A stretch of 64,000 nt of DNA. Source: Dolomedes plantarius (taxonomy: Eukaryota; Arthropoda; Arachnida; Araneae; Dolomedidae). Below the pieces are notes generated by a model that saw only the letters and a list, made by a program, of their open reading frames with translations, was not told the DNA's origin and made no database searches. The DNA is taken from the NCBI GenBank assembly GCA_907164885.2, contig OU015495.1:215790224-215854223 (forward strand), in the 5' to 3' direction. The translations under genes and the position numbers were made by a program. Below are positions 49,634-64,000 of the stretch, piece by piece (position 1 is the first letter of the stretch; each line of letters starts with the position of its first letter).

Positions 49634-52600
49634 TTATACTTTCAAGCACACTGGAAAGCAAGAAAATTGTTAAGAAATGATGAAAGGAGAAACAATTTTT
49701 AAAAATAATCATGAAAAATAAAGTATTATTAACATATTAAAAAAAATAATTAATAATCTATTTGAGTATATGATAAAATGATCACATTTCCAATCCTATA
49801 AATGCACAAAATTAATTTTTTTTTTTTTGCTGAACTTATCTTCTGTATGATAATTTTAAAAATGACTAAAATTTAATAAGAAAACGTGATCATAGACCTA
49901 CTAATAATTCAGAATGCTGAAAAATAAGGAAAACCAATGCCATTTTCCCACTTGATCTGTTCCGGTACAAAACAAAAACTGATAATGATGAAATAATTTA
50001 TTGAATATCATATATCATTATGTTAAGAGATGATTTGTTTTAAATAAATATGCTTTAAATAAAAATGCTTATATTCATAATCTTCAGACATCACATGCTT
50101 ACCCCTAGTTCCTCAGCCTTTTAAAGTAAGAGTAATAATAGTCACTTTATGTTTTAAGATGGGCTTGAAATGGATGTGAACCAAAGTAAAAAGTTCCCAT
50201 TGAGTTGGCTCAAGTGGAATTTATTATCTATCCACATGAAACCATTATTTTTAGATGGATTTTATTTTACTCCAAATGATTTTTATCGTTTCGGGTTGTT
50301 ATCCGACTCGGAGCAATTCATTTGCTCCAAGTAAGGAATTGTTCTGAGCCGGAACAAAAAATATTTCTCCCAAACGATTTTGCTCCTTTTCCTCTTTAGC
50401 GAATTTTGAAAGATCATTAAGCTACTCTGATGTGGCTAAAATTTTAAATTTTTGAATTTTCAGGACCCTTCTATACAGAAAATTGTTTCAAGCATCCCAG
50501 ATCCAGGGGTTACCTAATAAACTTTATCATTTTTTGGTATGTGTAGGTAAAGATTAGATCACTTAGATAAAGATCTATATGCCTATCTTTTGAATAACTT
50601 TTGAAGAGGTTGGGGTAGAGAGTTCAACTTTGACACAAAAATAGTCTAGTAAAAGGACAAGTTCACTAGCCAGCAAAATGTGGCCATGGGAAAATGAAAC
50701 TTCAAGTTGGGTGTCTGTTTTTGTGTACTTTTTCACTCTGAATCGAACAAGGCTAAAATGAAGTCTATAGATTCAACTGGTTTGCATAATTTGTTTAGAG
50801 TTTGAAGAATTCTTTTCACAACAGAATTTTTAACAACATATGTTAAATTCGCTACATGAATCTTTATTCGTTTCCAAAATATTGGCTTTTTCTTTACGTA
50901 TAGGTCCATTAATTTCATGCATACAAGGCATTCATTTCTTCTGTACAAAATATTATATAATTTTTCATGACACGGTATATTTTTAGTTTCAAATGCAAAA
51001 AGAAAATAGCATTGAATTCCATTATCATCCTATCTTTCTCTCTACTTCTGGAAAATCTGGTATTACACATTAAAAGAAACACCTTATATACCATAAATAA
51101 AGTGACAAGAATCTTAAATCACATTTTAGAATGATGAAATATCACATTTTAGAATGATGAAATAGATTTCTGTAAAAATTTTTCTTTTTTTTTTCAATCT
51201 GGACTAAAATTTCAAGGAGAGAAATGTTTTTGCTCCAAGTTGGATAAATTCAGAAGGATTAAAAAAAAATTTCGATCCTTTGGATTCAATCTACAAAGGA
51301 TATTTATCCAAGAGATCAGTATTTTTTTGTTCCGGTGTAGATAGAAATTGTTTGACGCTTAATATTTCTATTAAGGTCACAGCAAAGAGAATTCTTTCTT
51401 CAGATAGATATCTTCAAGCCCTGGTTTTAAGTTTCTGTAACAGAATCATTTCAAAATACTGAAGTTTTTGGTATTTTAGTAAAATTACAGAAAAATGGGA
51501 GATGAAAGCCAGCAATCTATGTATAATTTTAAATTTAAGATAAAAATTTCAGAATTTTTAATTTGTATAGTAATTTCTTATATTTTATGACTTTTAATAG
51601 CAAGTATTTGAAAGTGTATAATAAATACATGTCAAAATTTACTATTACAATATTGAAACATAATGAAAGTCTTATTAAAAGCTCTCTGATTACAATATTC
51701 TAGAATTACCCTTTTCAAGGATACAGGCATTTGGATGAGTTTAATATTTCTGCCCGAATTTATTTACTTTACGACACTCTACTGTTATGTGAAATGTATT
51801 AAATACATTTAAAACTTTTCATGAAAATATAGAATTAATTTTGACACTAGAAAGCGATTTGGGAGTAATTTTCTACCTACTAAACACAAATATCTTTTAA
51901 CAGTCAATTTTTGTTGTTTTCATAATATGATTAAAACATTTGAAATCGTTTTAACTTGAATTATACATCTTAAAAAGTTTAATTCTCTCTGGGTTAATTA
52001 AATTATTTTTTTATGGAAAAATTACACTGATGACTAGCTTAATATAATTTATATCTTGTAAGATATAATATTTGAGCTTATTTGAAATTTAGAAAGCAAA
52101 AGAATGTTGAAAATTTTAACTTGCTATACAATTGCATAATTGTACCAGAGATTATAATCTACGCTTTATAAATTAAAGTTAGTAAATTTATACCATTAAG
52201 GTACTTTAACTCATAAATTTTTAACTCATTACTCATAAATTTTTAAAATTTTAATTGCAAGATCTACTGTATTGAATTATTCATCAAATAATATACTAAT
52301 TGGTGCTTCATTTCTAGATGTCAGTATTTTCTATGGTCAAATTTTGAATGATTTTTTCACTTACAAAATCAATAGCTTTAAAATTTTACATACAAAGTCA
52401 CACCTTATAAAAGATAAATTTCTGAAAGAATAACAGATGCACTGAATATTGAAGTTTTTGATTCAGTTCTGGAATTCTTAAAATTAACAACTGATACCCA
52501 AGGAAAGTTTGATTATGACATAAATATTACATTTCTCCCAAGTATGTTCTCTATAACAGGCAGATATTTTTAAGCATATGAAAAATCTCAAACACTTAGC

Positions 52601-55255
52601 TTCATGAGAGAAATCATTGATATGTCAATGAAGTTTTATGACTATTAAACAAGAATGGTAGACTATGCAAAGTTATCAAACATAATGTTTTAGAGAAAGC
52701 ATATACTATTATAAAAAATAACAATAATTACCATTAAATTAGCATTCTTAACATTTTTTTTAATGTTAAAAAATTATACCTCAAATAAAAGTCATTATAA
52801 AAATTCCTTATATATCACTAGATAAAGGAAAAAAAACTTTTACAATTTGATGCAATGTAATATTCACACACATACATACACTTATACACAAACAAATAAA
52901 TAAATAGTATAGCTCTGACCCACATAACTGTAAAATTTAATTTTTTAAAGAGGCAGTGAATAAAGCTTATAGTACTAAAGAATGAGATATGGGTTGAAAA
53001 CAAAGAAATATGCAGAAAGAGCTCTTATACACAATAAAAAAATATATTTTTTAAAGGAATCATACCCTTTTTAGCTATTTTTACAGAAACCAATAGTCAA
53101 ATGTGCATTAAAAAATATCAGAAACTAAGTCATTAGGTAAACAACTTTTATTCAGTCTTATATTGCCTTTTTTGAGCAAGGAAAAAAATAACTATTCCAT
53201 CTTTTAAACACCGAGATGAGCAAATTTTTACAATCACATTCCTAAGTAATATAAGTAGCGTTTCATAATTAGATCCATTACTGCATTTATATTTTTAAAA
53301 AATGTTTAAAGAAAATCTATATGGAAAAGTATGCAATATCAGTATATTAGTAAGCTGATCGGCTACACTTCTTTTTCAGATTAACTGTAAGCTTTAAAAT
53401 GCTAATAAATGATGAAAGGATCAGTTTTCATTAAAATGTTAAAATAACATTGTTCATTTGATAATATTGTTAAACATACAATTACTTATATCATTTTCAT
53501 TTGAAATATTATATTCAATGAGGCGAAAGTTCTTTCTCCAAGCATTTACAAATGTTGTGTTTATTTCTACACTAAAATATACAGGCTATATATATATATA
53601 TATATATTATTCACATTATCATTTTTATTGCATTCCTAACCTTTGATAATGGTATCCCTAGGGGGCATGCCCGGATGTTTAGGGGATATAAGAAAAAAAA
53701 ATGAATAATGTATGTGTATGGTAGAAAAAAAAATGTCCCCATTTATGTGGTTTTTAGTGTAATATCGGATTTATTAATTTGAGTTTCGTATAAGTTTTGA
53801 TTATAAACATACAGGTGTTTTGAATAAACTGTATACTGTTATTCCAAATTTTATTCCATTATTTTTAAATGACCCAATTTTTTATAGATAGAATGATATG
53901 AGTTAATAAATTAATCTAAACCATATTATTTATAAACATGCACACATTAGGTGTACCATCTATAGAAACAGACTAATAAGGGGTTCACATGAGAAAAAAA
54001 GTTGGGAACCATTTATATGTACCATACTAAAAAGATTTTAAATTCCCACATTTTTCAAAATCCCATTATAGAGAATATTTCATCATCCCTTGAAAAATCT
54101 CATATTTGGATAAAATGTACAATATTTTTTAAAAATATAGTAATGTGCAATTAAGACATTGGGGCAAATTCCACGTTATCATGAACACTGGTTTTAATAC
54201 TCTAATTTTGTACCAACAGAGGATTTTACAGCTGCTTTAGTTGTTTCATTTTATGATTTTTTACTTTATCTATGGCAATGCTCCATATGTTCTAAAAAAA
54301 TGTTCATTTTCATCAAATTTTGTAGGATGTGGTACAGTAACCAAGATTATCCTTATGAATTTTTTGGTGGCTCATGTGAAATGAAGGGTGAGATCTTTTT
54401 GATAGAAACTTAAAGTAGCCAAAGCCAGTTTTCAACTTATAACTTTAAGAGTGCAGGATTTGTGCTCTACACCAAGGGTGTTTGTTTCATATGACTTTAA
54501 AAGTATTTTTCATATAGTTTTCCATAGAATTCGGATTTGGAATAATTTTTATTATTTATTAAGGAAATATAAATCGTTTTCAAGATATTTAAATTTAACT
54601 GTTCCAGATTTTTCCAATTAAAAAGAAAGGGGATATTTTTGTGTTTTATTTTGATGGTTTTTGAAAAATATTTCATAAGAATATATTTTTTCATAAAAAT
54701 ACTACTGTAACAGGTATCTGCACTGCTCTTTCTTAATATTTAGAAATGAAATAAACCATACTGAAGATATATTGGACTCAATTTTTTCTTTATAGTTTAT
54801 AACAAATATTGGGAGTAGTTTAAGAAAATAATTCATATTTGTAAAACAGTTTTATGATGAATTTTGAAAATATTTTTTCTGTACATCTAGCATTTAAATT
54901 ATCCTCAGGATATTTTGGGTTTTGCTTTTGATTGCAAAAGCTTTAGCTAAAACAGAGTTTTGATAAGAATTTAGATTTACACTTTTTGTTTTTTTATATT
55001 TATAGTGTTTTGAAGATATATTTTTACTACTTTTAATTAAAAGATTATTTTTCAAATTAAATGTTGTATACCTTTTTTTAAAGTATTATTACTGTTTAAA
55101 TTGAAGAGATTTGTGCTAACAATTTTATTCACTGAATTAATTACTTGAAACTATTTGGAAAGAATTATGTTTAATTTAGATTTTAAAAATGAAATAAAAA
55201 ATTAAGTAAAGATATTGAAATCTCAGTAATATGAGTCTTCGTTTAGTTTTGTTTA

Positions 55256-57597
<2,342 letters not shown>

Positions 57598-59728
57598 TAA
57601 CAAACTAATTCTCCTTAAAACCACATTTCATATGAAAAATATAAAAAATAATAAAAACTATTTAGAAAAATTAATAAGTCAAGATATCTTCTGCATGTTA
57701 TATTTCAATATATATATATATATATATATCAAAGATTAAATTTCTATTAAAACTGAATTTTACAGAAATATTTTTAAAAAAATTTAATCTTTAAGAAAAA
57801 AAAATCCAAGCCCAAATTTAAAATTTAAAATATAGCGAAGAGCTTATTCATTTCAATACAATATTTTAGAACTAATTCTAAGACTAAATTCAGACACAAA
57901 CCATATTTCTATTGAGGGGTTGCCTAGAGATAATTAACCATTACAAAATATTTATTGCCTAGTCTGGTTAAATGAGGTAAGGACTTTACTTGAACTCTTT
58001 TTCATTAGTCATAATTTAACATGACCAAGAATGTTAATTACTTACTGGGCTGTATTACAAAACAAGTAATGATGATCTAAGAATCTCTAATATCCAAACA
58101 ACAGAATTACATTTAAATAAAATTAAATCACATCCATATTCCTTTTATAAAAGAATAAAGGATGAGTCATTTGAAATATTTCTTCTGGTGAAATATAATG
58201 CTTAAAGGAATAATGTATGCATTCCAAACCAATTGTCGCACAACGTAATGACAAATATTTAACTACATTAATCAATACCAAAATTTTATTTTGCAACACT
58301 CTACTTTTTTCACCATTGGAACACACATTTATTTCCAATTTGACTTTAATTTTTTGTCAAATATGTATTGTATAGTGGCACATAAAGATCTAGTGCAATT
58401 TGCAAAATTTTTTTCAATATATTTTCAGTTTTCTGTAGACAATTTTTTTAATAAAAGAGCAAAATCTTTAAAAGCTCCCAAGGCTCAGATGTGTTATATG
58501 CAAATAAACACATTTAAATGAGAAAAGTTTGCTTGTATAACTAAAAAGTTTTGAATGCATACCTGAGCCATCTAGCAAACTCCAATAATAATGTATTATA
58601 AGATTTTATTTATTATTAAATTGCATTTTACAATTTTTAACAATTCTTTTGTTTATAGCATTTCTGCTGTCTGCTTGGAGAATTCAAGAAATAGTTTTTG
58701 CCTTTAAAGTCTGCTGATCAGTAATCCATAAGGTCCCCGTATTAAGATTTTGACCTGTTTTGCGAACCTTATTTAAATAGTACAATATGTTAACTTTAAT
58801 ATTAGTACTGCACAAGCATTTTCAATCTCGTTTTGTATGCCATTAGTTGCTAAATCAAGGTAATCAAAATAATTAGCTTCTGTTACATGTATCATTCAGT
58901 ACAGATTTGAATCTACACTAAGAAATTTTATACTCACTGATTATAAAGATGATAAATTCATAGTGCAAGGCATGAGGTACAAGAAAACTTGACCAACTTT
59001 CAATGCAAGGTTGTAATGAAATGTAAATACAACATATGATGATTAACCCACATAATTATTATACATGTGTGACAATACTTTTTATATTATTTTGCTTTTT
59101 CAACAGATTAGATATATAAAACTTTTACCAAAATGCAATCATGATACAAATATATCAGATCTACTTTACTTTTTTTTTTTATCCTATGTGTGTCTCTAGC
59201 CTCTTGGCAATCAATCAACAAATAGCCCCCATAAAAGACTGAAAGGGTAACATATTTTATATATTATCTTGATTACAATTCATGCTATAATTTTTTTTTA
59301 AAGACCACAAAATATACAGAATTTTTCAAAAACTTTTCAGAGAAAATTTAAACAAGCCTGAGTATAAATTTTAAAACCAAAAAGAAAATGTTGCACAATG
59401 AGCATTTAACCTGATGAATAATTACTAGGAAAAATTGAACACTATATGATTTAAAATTTTTTGCATTAAAGCATACAAAATAAGATCAAAGAAAAAAAAA
59501 GTAAATTTAACACAAACTATCTACTTATTTAAAAAATATTTTAAATGCAAAATGTTATAAAAATTGTCAAGTGATGTGATAATAGAAAAGGTCTTAATGA
59601 CAGTAACTTCTCTAAATGATCTAAGAATTGTCAAAAAGGAGCAGTTGATTTGCACACAGGTTTTGCAAAAAGGCCAAAAGCTCAGTCCAGTACTGATGCA
59701 GTACTTATTTATCAGGAACAATTATAAA
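57598..59728. other. Region downstream of the EB-module gene, no other gene seen
   Basis: AT-rich and likely holds the 3' UTR of the minus-strand EB-module gene. The first good minus-strand AATAAA signals I see below the stop are in the TTTATTTATT at about 58605-58614, which would give a 3' UTR of about 1.1 kb. A short TA array lies at 57709-57729. Confidence 0.45.
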
Positions 59729-60985
59729 CTATAAGTCTCGATATGGGGGTGGTGGAGCTTCAGGATACATATCTCGGCGCATTATTTCATCATACGATGG
59801 AGGAGGATCTTCTTCTTTAAAATCATGAGAATCTTGAGGGTTAACAAGCTCTCTTGCTTCACAGTGACCATGAGACATTCCTCTAGGACGATTTTCAACA
59901 AGACGTGAATTTATGCCATTTGGATGTAATGATATCTCAACATGATGAGCTTCAACTGGACTGCTTAAAGTAGGACCCACATCTGCAAGTCCTCGATATG
60001 ACCTAAGAGGCCTTAGATTACTTGATCGGCGTTGAGTGTAATGAACTGCAGGGCTACGAGATGGCTGTACAATTTGAGAAAATAATTGACGGCTTCGCTC
60101 TCGAACACCCAAGGTTACATATATGAAGCATGGAACAAAGAATAATATGACAGTAATGAATAACAAACGAGTTGCAAGTATGAGATCTTTTTTCCAACGT
60201 TGATACCAGTTTGGTCTTTGACTTGACCAATTAGGTATATCAAGAGCAGTGGAATTTATATCTGCCATGCAATGACAAACACCATAGTAACACATGCAAT
60301 ACTGATCTGGTGTCTCAGCAAATTTTGAGCATTGACTAGAATTATGGCACTTAAACTGAAATGTTTTAAAACATTTTTGTTTTCGCCCAAACAACATTGT
60401 CTCAAACATCTGATAGCCATTGTTACACTGACACCATCTTTTTTTGCAGACGGTGTTGACATCTTGTTGAGTACAATCTTCATTCAGTCGGCAGCGCTCC
60501 ATAATACGAGTAGGTTTATGCCACATTAGGCACATGTTGATGCCATGAGTCTGAAAAAGTTGAAAACCTTCATGACATAAACAAACATTGTTTCGGCAAT
60601 CAAGATCTACTCCACATTGGGCAGATACATTGCAGTAACTACCAAGTGCCTTGCCAAAGCGTAAACAACCGATAGTACCCTTTTCATTTGGTAGAAAACC
60701 TTGAGGACACATGCATTTATTTTCAATACATACACTTCCATGCATCTCTGTTTCACATTCGGAATTATTAGTACATTTTCTTCCAGAATCTCTTTTGTAC
60801 AAACGAGAATAACTTTTTAACCTCGAAGAAAGAAAATTTTTATGCATGAAATACTCACTACCATTCAATGCTCCACATGGAATAAAATAAATACTAGTGA
60901 AGATAATTATAATCAACACAAAGGAATAAAACACGTCATAAAAAGAATTTGGTTTGTTAGCATATTTGACAGACATAACGATCAT
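59729..60985 (-). CDS. EB-module type I membrane protein with two PPxY motifs
   Basis: A 418-residue protein in one exon. The hydrophobic segment at about 20-38 should act as signal peptide or anchor. Four cysteine-rich EB-like modules follow at about 71-107, 118-152, 165-205 and 213-239, with repeated C-x-C and CxxGF patterns (MCPQGF, LCHEGF, QCNNGY). Possible N-glycosylation sites are Asn 41, 119, 215 and 244. A transmembrane helix lies at about 268-292, then a basic, Ser/Pro-rich tail ending in PPSY (395-398) and PPPY (412-415). PPxY motifs bind WW domains, typically Nedd4-family ubiquitin ligases, so the protein may be a receptor or adaptor controlled by ubiquitination. That role is inference. 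It is head to head with the gene at 61892. Codons are AT-rich at third positions, unlike AOAH. I do not recognise a named orthologue. Confidence 0.85.
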   Translation of the reverse strand: MIVMSVKYANKPNSFYDVFYSFVLIIIIFTSIYFIPCGALNGSEYFMHKNFLSSRLKSYSRLYKRDSGRKCTNNSECETEMHGSVCIENKCMCPQGFLPNEKGTIGCLRFGKALGSYCNVSAQCGVDLDCRNNVCLCHEGFQLFQTHGINMCLMWHKPTRIMERCRLNEDCTQQDVNTVCKKRWCQCNNGYQMFETMLFGRKQKCFKTFQFKCHNSSQCSKFAETPDQYCMCYYGVCHCMADINSTALDIPNWSSQRPNWYQRWKKDLILATRLLFITVILFFVPCFIYVTLGVRERSRQLFSQIVQPSRSPAVHYTQRRSSNLRPLRSYRGLADVGPTLSSPVEAHHVEISLHPNGINSRLVENRPRGMSHGHCEARELVNPQDSHDFKEEDPPPSYDEIMRRDMYPEAPPPPYRDL

Positions 60986-61891
60986 GTATTAATTATAAAT
61001 AATCAAATTTCAACATTTGATAAAATAAACAGAACGGAAAGTAAAACAATGTAGTTTCCTAATCCAATATTCATTTTATTCACGACATAAACAAAACACT
61101 ACTCTCTGCCACACTTCGATGTGTTTATGCACCAAATTATGTTCTGATCTGTTTATAACCGTCAGGGTACTTCGTCGATACTTTCACTTCTAATTAAAAT
61201 TTCACATTTTCATCAAAAAGTCCTTAGTCAAAATCAATGCGAATTATTTTGGATATTATTAACTACATAGCTAAATAAAAAGAGAGAATAATTAATTTAA
61301 GCTAATTTAATAAATTGTTAATGAGTTTCTTTTTTTTCCCCTAACCTTTTAATTTTTAGATAGTATGTGGGAATGAAGCCCATGATTTCTATTTTATAAT
61401 AAAACTGATATTTTTAATACTTATTATTTGATACTTATTACCTTCTCCGCTACACACAAAGCATAATAGATGATGCCTTATTCTATGCAACCGCCACCAC
61501 TTATGACAACGGATGGTTAGTAAACAAATAGACGAGAAAGGCGAGCAGTAATATGTATAAAGTAGAAAAGCAGCACTTCCCTCAGTCAGTTATGTGGAGC
61601 TTCGTCTGCATTTAAAATATAACTTTACAGATTTTGTATATTTATATATATTAAACGTATTTTACCTTCTCATTAAAATATTGATGTACATTCATTTAAA
61701 CCATAATTTAAGCGCATTATTATATGTTGTTAATGTTTAAGAGGAAATCATTACATAGTCTTCCGTGCTATCATCAAGTTTTAAATATATATATTTTTCC
61801 ATTACACTTAGGGTTTTGATTAGTATGCTTGTGTTTTACATTGTCATTACGTGCGCTGTCTGAAACAAACTTTCCTAGCTGTCTGACAATA
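60986..61891. promoter_or_regulatory. Shared intergenic region between two divergent membrane-protein genes
   Basis: About 0.9 kb separates the two start codons, so the 5' untranslated regions and promoters of both genes should lie here. A TATA box and initiator for the plus-strand gene are listed separately. A minus-side TATA-like TTTATAA sequence (59990s equivalent at about 60993-61000) is too close to the start codon to be convincing. Confidence 0.55.
61556..61587 (+). promoter_or_regulatory. TATA box and initiator
   Basis: TATAAA at 61556-61561 is followed 28 bp later by TCAGTC (61582-61587, start A at 61584), a perfect match to the arthropod initiator TCAGTY. This spacing is close to that of arthropod TATA-Inr promoters. 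The 5' UTR would be about 308 bp if unspliced, with a short upstream frame from ATG 61592. Confidence 0.55.
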
Positions 61892-62845
61892 ATGCATACT
61901 AGATTATTGTTCGTATTATTTGGCTCATTTTCAGTGTTTCTCACGAGGTTCATCGTAGCTTCTCTCTGTGATGCTTCAGATCGGAAGTATAGTTGCGACT
62001 GCATATTTGAACCTAGCAATGAGACTGTTTTCGTTGAAGAAAATGACAAATATAACATATCAGCGGATCATTTTATACCTGCCATAAAATCACTGCATTA
62101 CTGTCAAGGTAGTTTTCAGTGTAAACCTAACTTCATACCAAGTCAACCTTCAGAAGTTATAAATACTGATAACTATATAGTTTGTTTCAGTGATTATAGC
62201 TGTTTATCAAATGGGGGCTTTGAAGTAGCATCGTTGAGAGGTTTTAGTGATGCTTGCATTAAAAATTCATGTATGTATTTGAAAGATTTAATTGAATTTA
62301 ATATTACAAATGCTGTATTGGAAGTTGGTGCATATATGTGTATTAAAGTTGGTCCTAAAGGTCTGAAAGCTCCCTATTGTCTTAAACCTGCCTGTAAAAG
62401 TTTTGTTGCTGTAGAGAAGTTATGTGTGTGTAATTATGAAATTCAGAACTGTAGATGCAGTTCTTATTGTCATAATTTATTAACTAGTTCTTCACATAAA
62501 ACATATGCATTGTTCCTTTCATTTGGTGACATCTATACAACTAAGGGCAACAAAGGATCATTTTTACATTGGATTATTCTTGTTGTTTTATGTTTTGGCT
62601 TAACTATACTTTTGATAATATTTTGTAGATTGTGTAAAGTAGCAGTAGATCCTAGTTGTGGTAATGAAGTCCAAAATACAGAAATGTTAAGGCGCATATT
62701 AGCAACTAATATAGATCCTGTATCTATGTCAACATCTACTGTTGTAAAAGATAGTTTTTCCACGGTTGACCGAAGTTCTCCTCCTCCTTCATATGAACAA
62801 GTTCTGAAGGATAAATGTATTGAATTCAAGAAAAGTGTTGCATGA
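61892..62845 (+). CDS. Cysteine-rich type I membrane protein with PPxY tail, unknown family
   Basis: A 317-residue protein. Met 61892 is preferred over the upstream Met at 61829 because it gives a clean signal peptide (MHTRLLFVLFGSFSVFLTRF and a short Ala-Ser end). The ectodomain of about 200 residues has some 18 Cys, including pairs such as CDC, CVC and CRC, and possible N-glycosylation at three Asn. A transmembrane helix lies at about 224-249 (WIILVVLCFGLTILLIIF). The cytoplasmic tail of about 68 residues carries PPSY at 298-301 within SSPPPSYEQVL, much like EEDPPPSYDEIM in the neighbouring gene. I do not recognise the ectodomain; it is not an obvious EB, EGF or TGF-beta-receptor fold. It is apparently intronless in the coding part, with AT-rich codons. 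Confidence 0.8.
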   Translation: MHTRLLFVLFGSFSVFLTRFIVASLCDASDRKYSCDCIFEPSNETVFVEENDKYNISADHFIPAIKSLHYCQGSFQCKPNFIPSQPSEVINTDNYIVCFSDYSCLSNGGFEVASLRGFSDACIKNSCMYLKDLIEFNITNAVLEVGAYMCIKVGPKGLKAPYCLKPACKSFVAVEKLCVCNYEIQNCRCSSYCHNLLTSSSHKTYALFLSFGDIYTTKGNKGSFLHWIILVVLCFGLTILLIIFCRLCKVAVDPSCGNEVQNTEMLRRILATNIDPVSMSTSTVVKDSFSTVDRSSPPPSYEQVLKDKCIEFKKSVA

Positions 62846-64000
62846 TATTTTAATTTAATTGGAATAATGATTTTGTAGACAAATGAAAAATGAGATATTT
62901 GTGTACTGAACAGCATCATATTTTACTGATATGCCATATGAAGTTGTAGTTTGTAATATCAGTTTTTATGAGTTTTCTATTCAACTTTTAAAGTTTGTGC
63001 CAATAGCTTTATTTATTTGTTATCTGACATATGTTTTTATTATGTTAAAATTTTCTAGTGCAAACAGAAAAGATAAATTTGTGCAATATCTTTAAATTTT
63101 TTGGTTGTTTATTCTTGCTTATAGTTTTATATGAAATTCTCCAGTTTTAGGTTTATTGAGATCAAGAGCAGATGAATTTCATTTGTTGAATGCAAATGAT
63201 GCTGTTTAGTTTATAAAAAACATCAGTATTTTTTGCCCTTTTAAATAGGTTTTGTGTGTTTGCGTAAAACTTATGCATGCATTTAATTTTTTTTAAAATG
63301 CTTGGTGATTTTACTATTCTGTGATATTTTGTGCTCAAAGGTTTAAGCTAGCTTTTATTGCTTTATAATTACAATAACAAAACTGATTAGCATTTAAAGG
63401 ATAACTTGTGATACTCAAAGACAGAAAAATTAATTTATTTACTGCTATAAGAAGAAATCTAAGATTTCCTGAACTTTATTATTATATTGCTATAAATCCC
63501 TTAATACATTATAAGATAAAAGAGGCATTTGGGAACACTTACTATGGCAATGATATACTGAAGAAGAACATAAGATGGATTTATTTGAAAACTGTCTAAT
63601 CAACTAAATTTTAACTGTAGTTTTGAAAATGTTTTGAAGTTGTATTTTATTATTCAAAATTAAATGGTATTTTGCGGCTCTCTTATTATACCTGAGATAA
63701 AAATGTATAGTTCTGTTTAACTTGTAGCTTATCAAAATGTGGATTTTCACTCTTCTAGTAGTTTATTATTTAATATGGATATAGATGGCCATACATTTGA
63801 AAAATGTGGTATGATTTATTTAAGCACAAAAAAATATAACTTAATTTCAATATGTGAACCATTATATTGAAATTACCCAACAGTTGAAAAGTAGTATTCA
63901 GGGACCATACTTTTCCTTATTTCACTACTTTTTGAAATCTGATTCCTCTTTTTCCCTATTTTCCAACATATTTGTACTTTTAACAAATTTTTTCCGTTTT
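62846..64000 (+). other. 3' flank of the plus-strand membrane-protein gene
   Basis: AT-rich, no further gene recognised. A weak ATTAAA at 63659-63664 could serve as a polyadenylation signal. A 63-codon frame at 63408 has no domain. Confidence 0.4.

Larger units (their letters stand above)
43250..55255. other. 12 kb AT-rich region without recognised genes
   Basis: No frame over about 80 codons and no domain on either strand. It contains short TA arrays (43784-43811, 53585-53607), a C run near 43482, a 158 bp direct duplication (47781 and 49474) and a 23 bp tandem duplication at about 51119-51164. It could be intergenic, or part of introns or long untranslated regions of genes outside or right of it. 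Confidence 0.5.

Noticed and set aside
53640..54030. Possible hAT-like ends (GGGGGCATGCCCGG, AAAGTTGGGAACC)
   Set aside because: The two ends do not form an inverted repeat and no 8 bp duplication was found.
62533..62919. 128-codon minus-strand frame
   Set aside because: Antisense to the membrane-protein gene; the plus strand has the signal peptide, helix and PPxY.

Overview
The window is animal nuclear DNA, most likely from an arthropod. The evidence is intron-split genes with GT-AG boundaries, very long (TA)n arrays, several classes of DNA transposon, non-autonomous Helitrons, a BEL/Pao LTR retrotransposon, and an EB-module membrane protein. The transposase types (a DUF4817-like Tc1/mariner, an OTU-carrying Helitron) are common in spiders and other chelicerates, but I cannot fix the species from the sequence alone.

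Left part (1-43 kb): one host gene, acyloxyacyl hydrolase (AOAH), runs on the + strand from 9298 to 33407. Nine exons are visible and carry the GDS, GND and DxxH motifs of its esterase domain. The 5' exons (signal peptide, saposin domain) lie left of the window. A short exon expected between 26691 and 29181 is missing, and the 100-N assembly gap lies in exactly that intron. The introns hold a 6.15 kb BEL/Pao element with near-identical LTRs, a hairpin MITE, a pogo/Tigger-like MITE, non-autonomous Helitrons, two dead Tc1-like transposases and long TA arrays. Left of the gene is a truncated Helitron that encodes an OTU-type cysteine protease. Right of it are a Tc1/mariner-like element with about 225 bp terminal repeats carrying its own nested insertion, a nearly intact Tc1 element with a single frameshift, a 533 bp inverted-repeat element, and a tRNA-like SINE head.

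Right part (43-64 kb): a much more AT-rich and repeat-poor region. It holds a dead piggyBac element (55256-57597) and, at the right edge, two head-to-head intronless-looking genes: a minus-strand EB-module protein (59729-60985) and a plus-strand cysteine-rich protein of no family I recognise (61892-62845). Both are predicted type I single-pass membrane proteins with short cytoplasmic tails ending in PPxY motifs, and they share an intergenic region of about 0.9 kb with a TATA box and initiator on the plus side. This divergent pair is the most interesting candidate for an undescribed functional unit.

The AOAH exons are strongly GC-rich at third codon positions, while the divergent pair is strongly AT-rich. 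The two halves also appear to share no repeat families, so either a composition boundary or a scaffold join near 43 kb should be considered.
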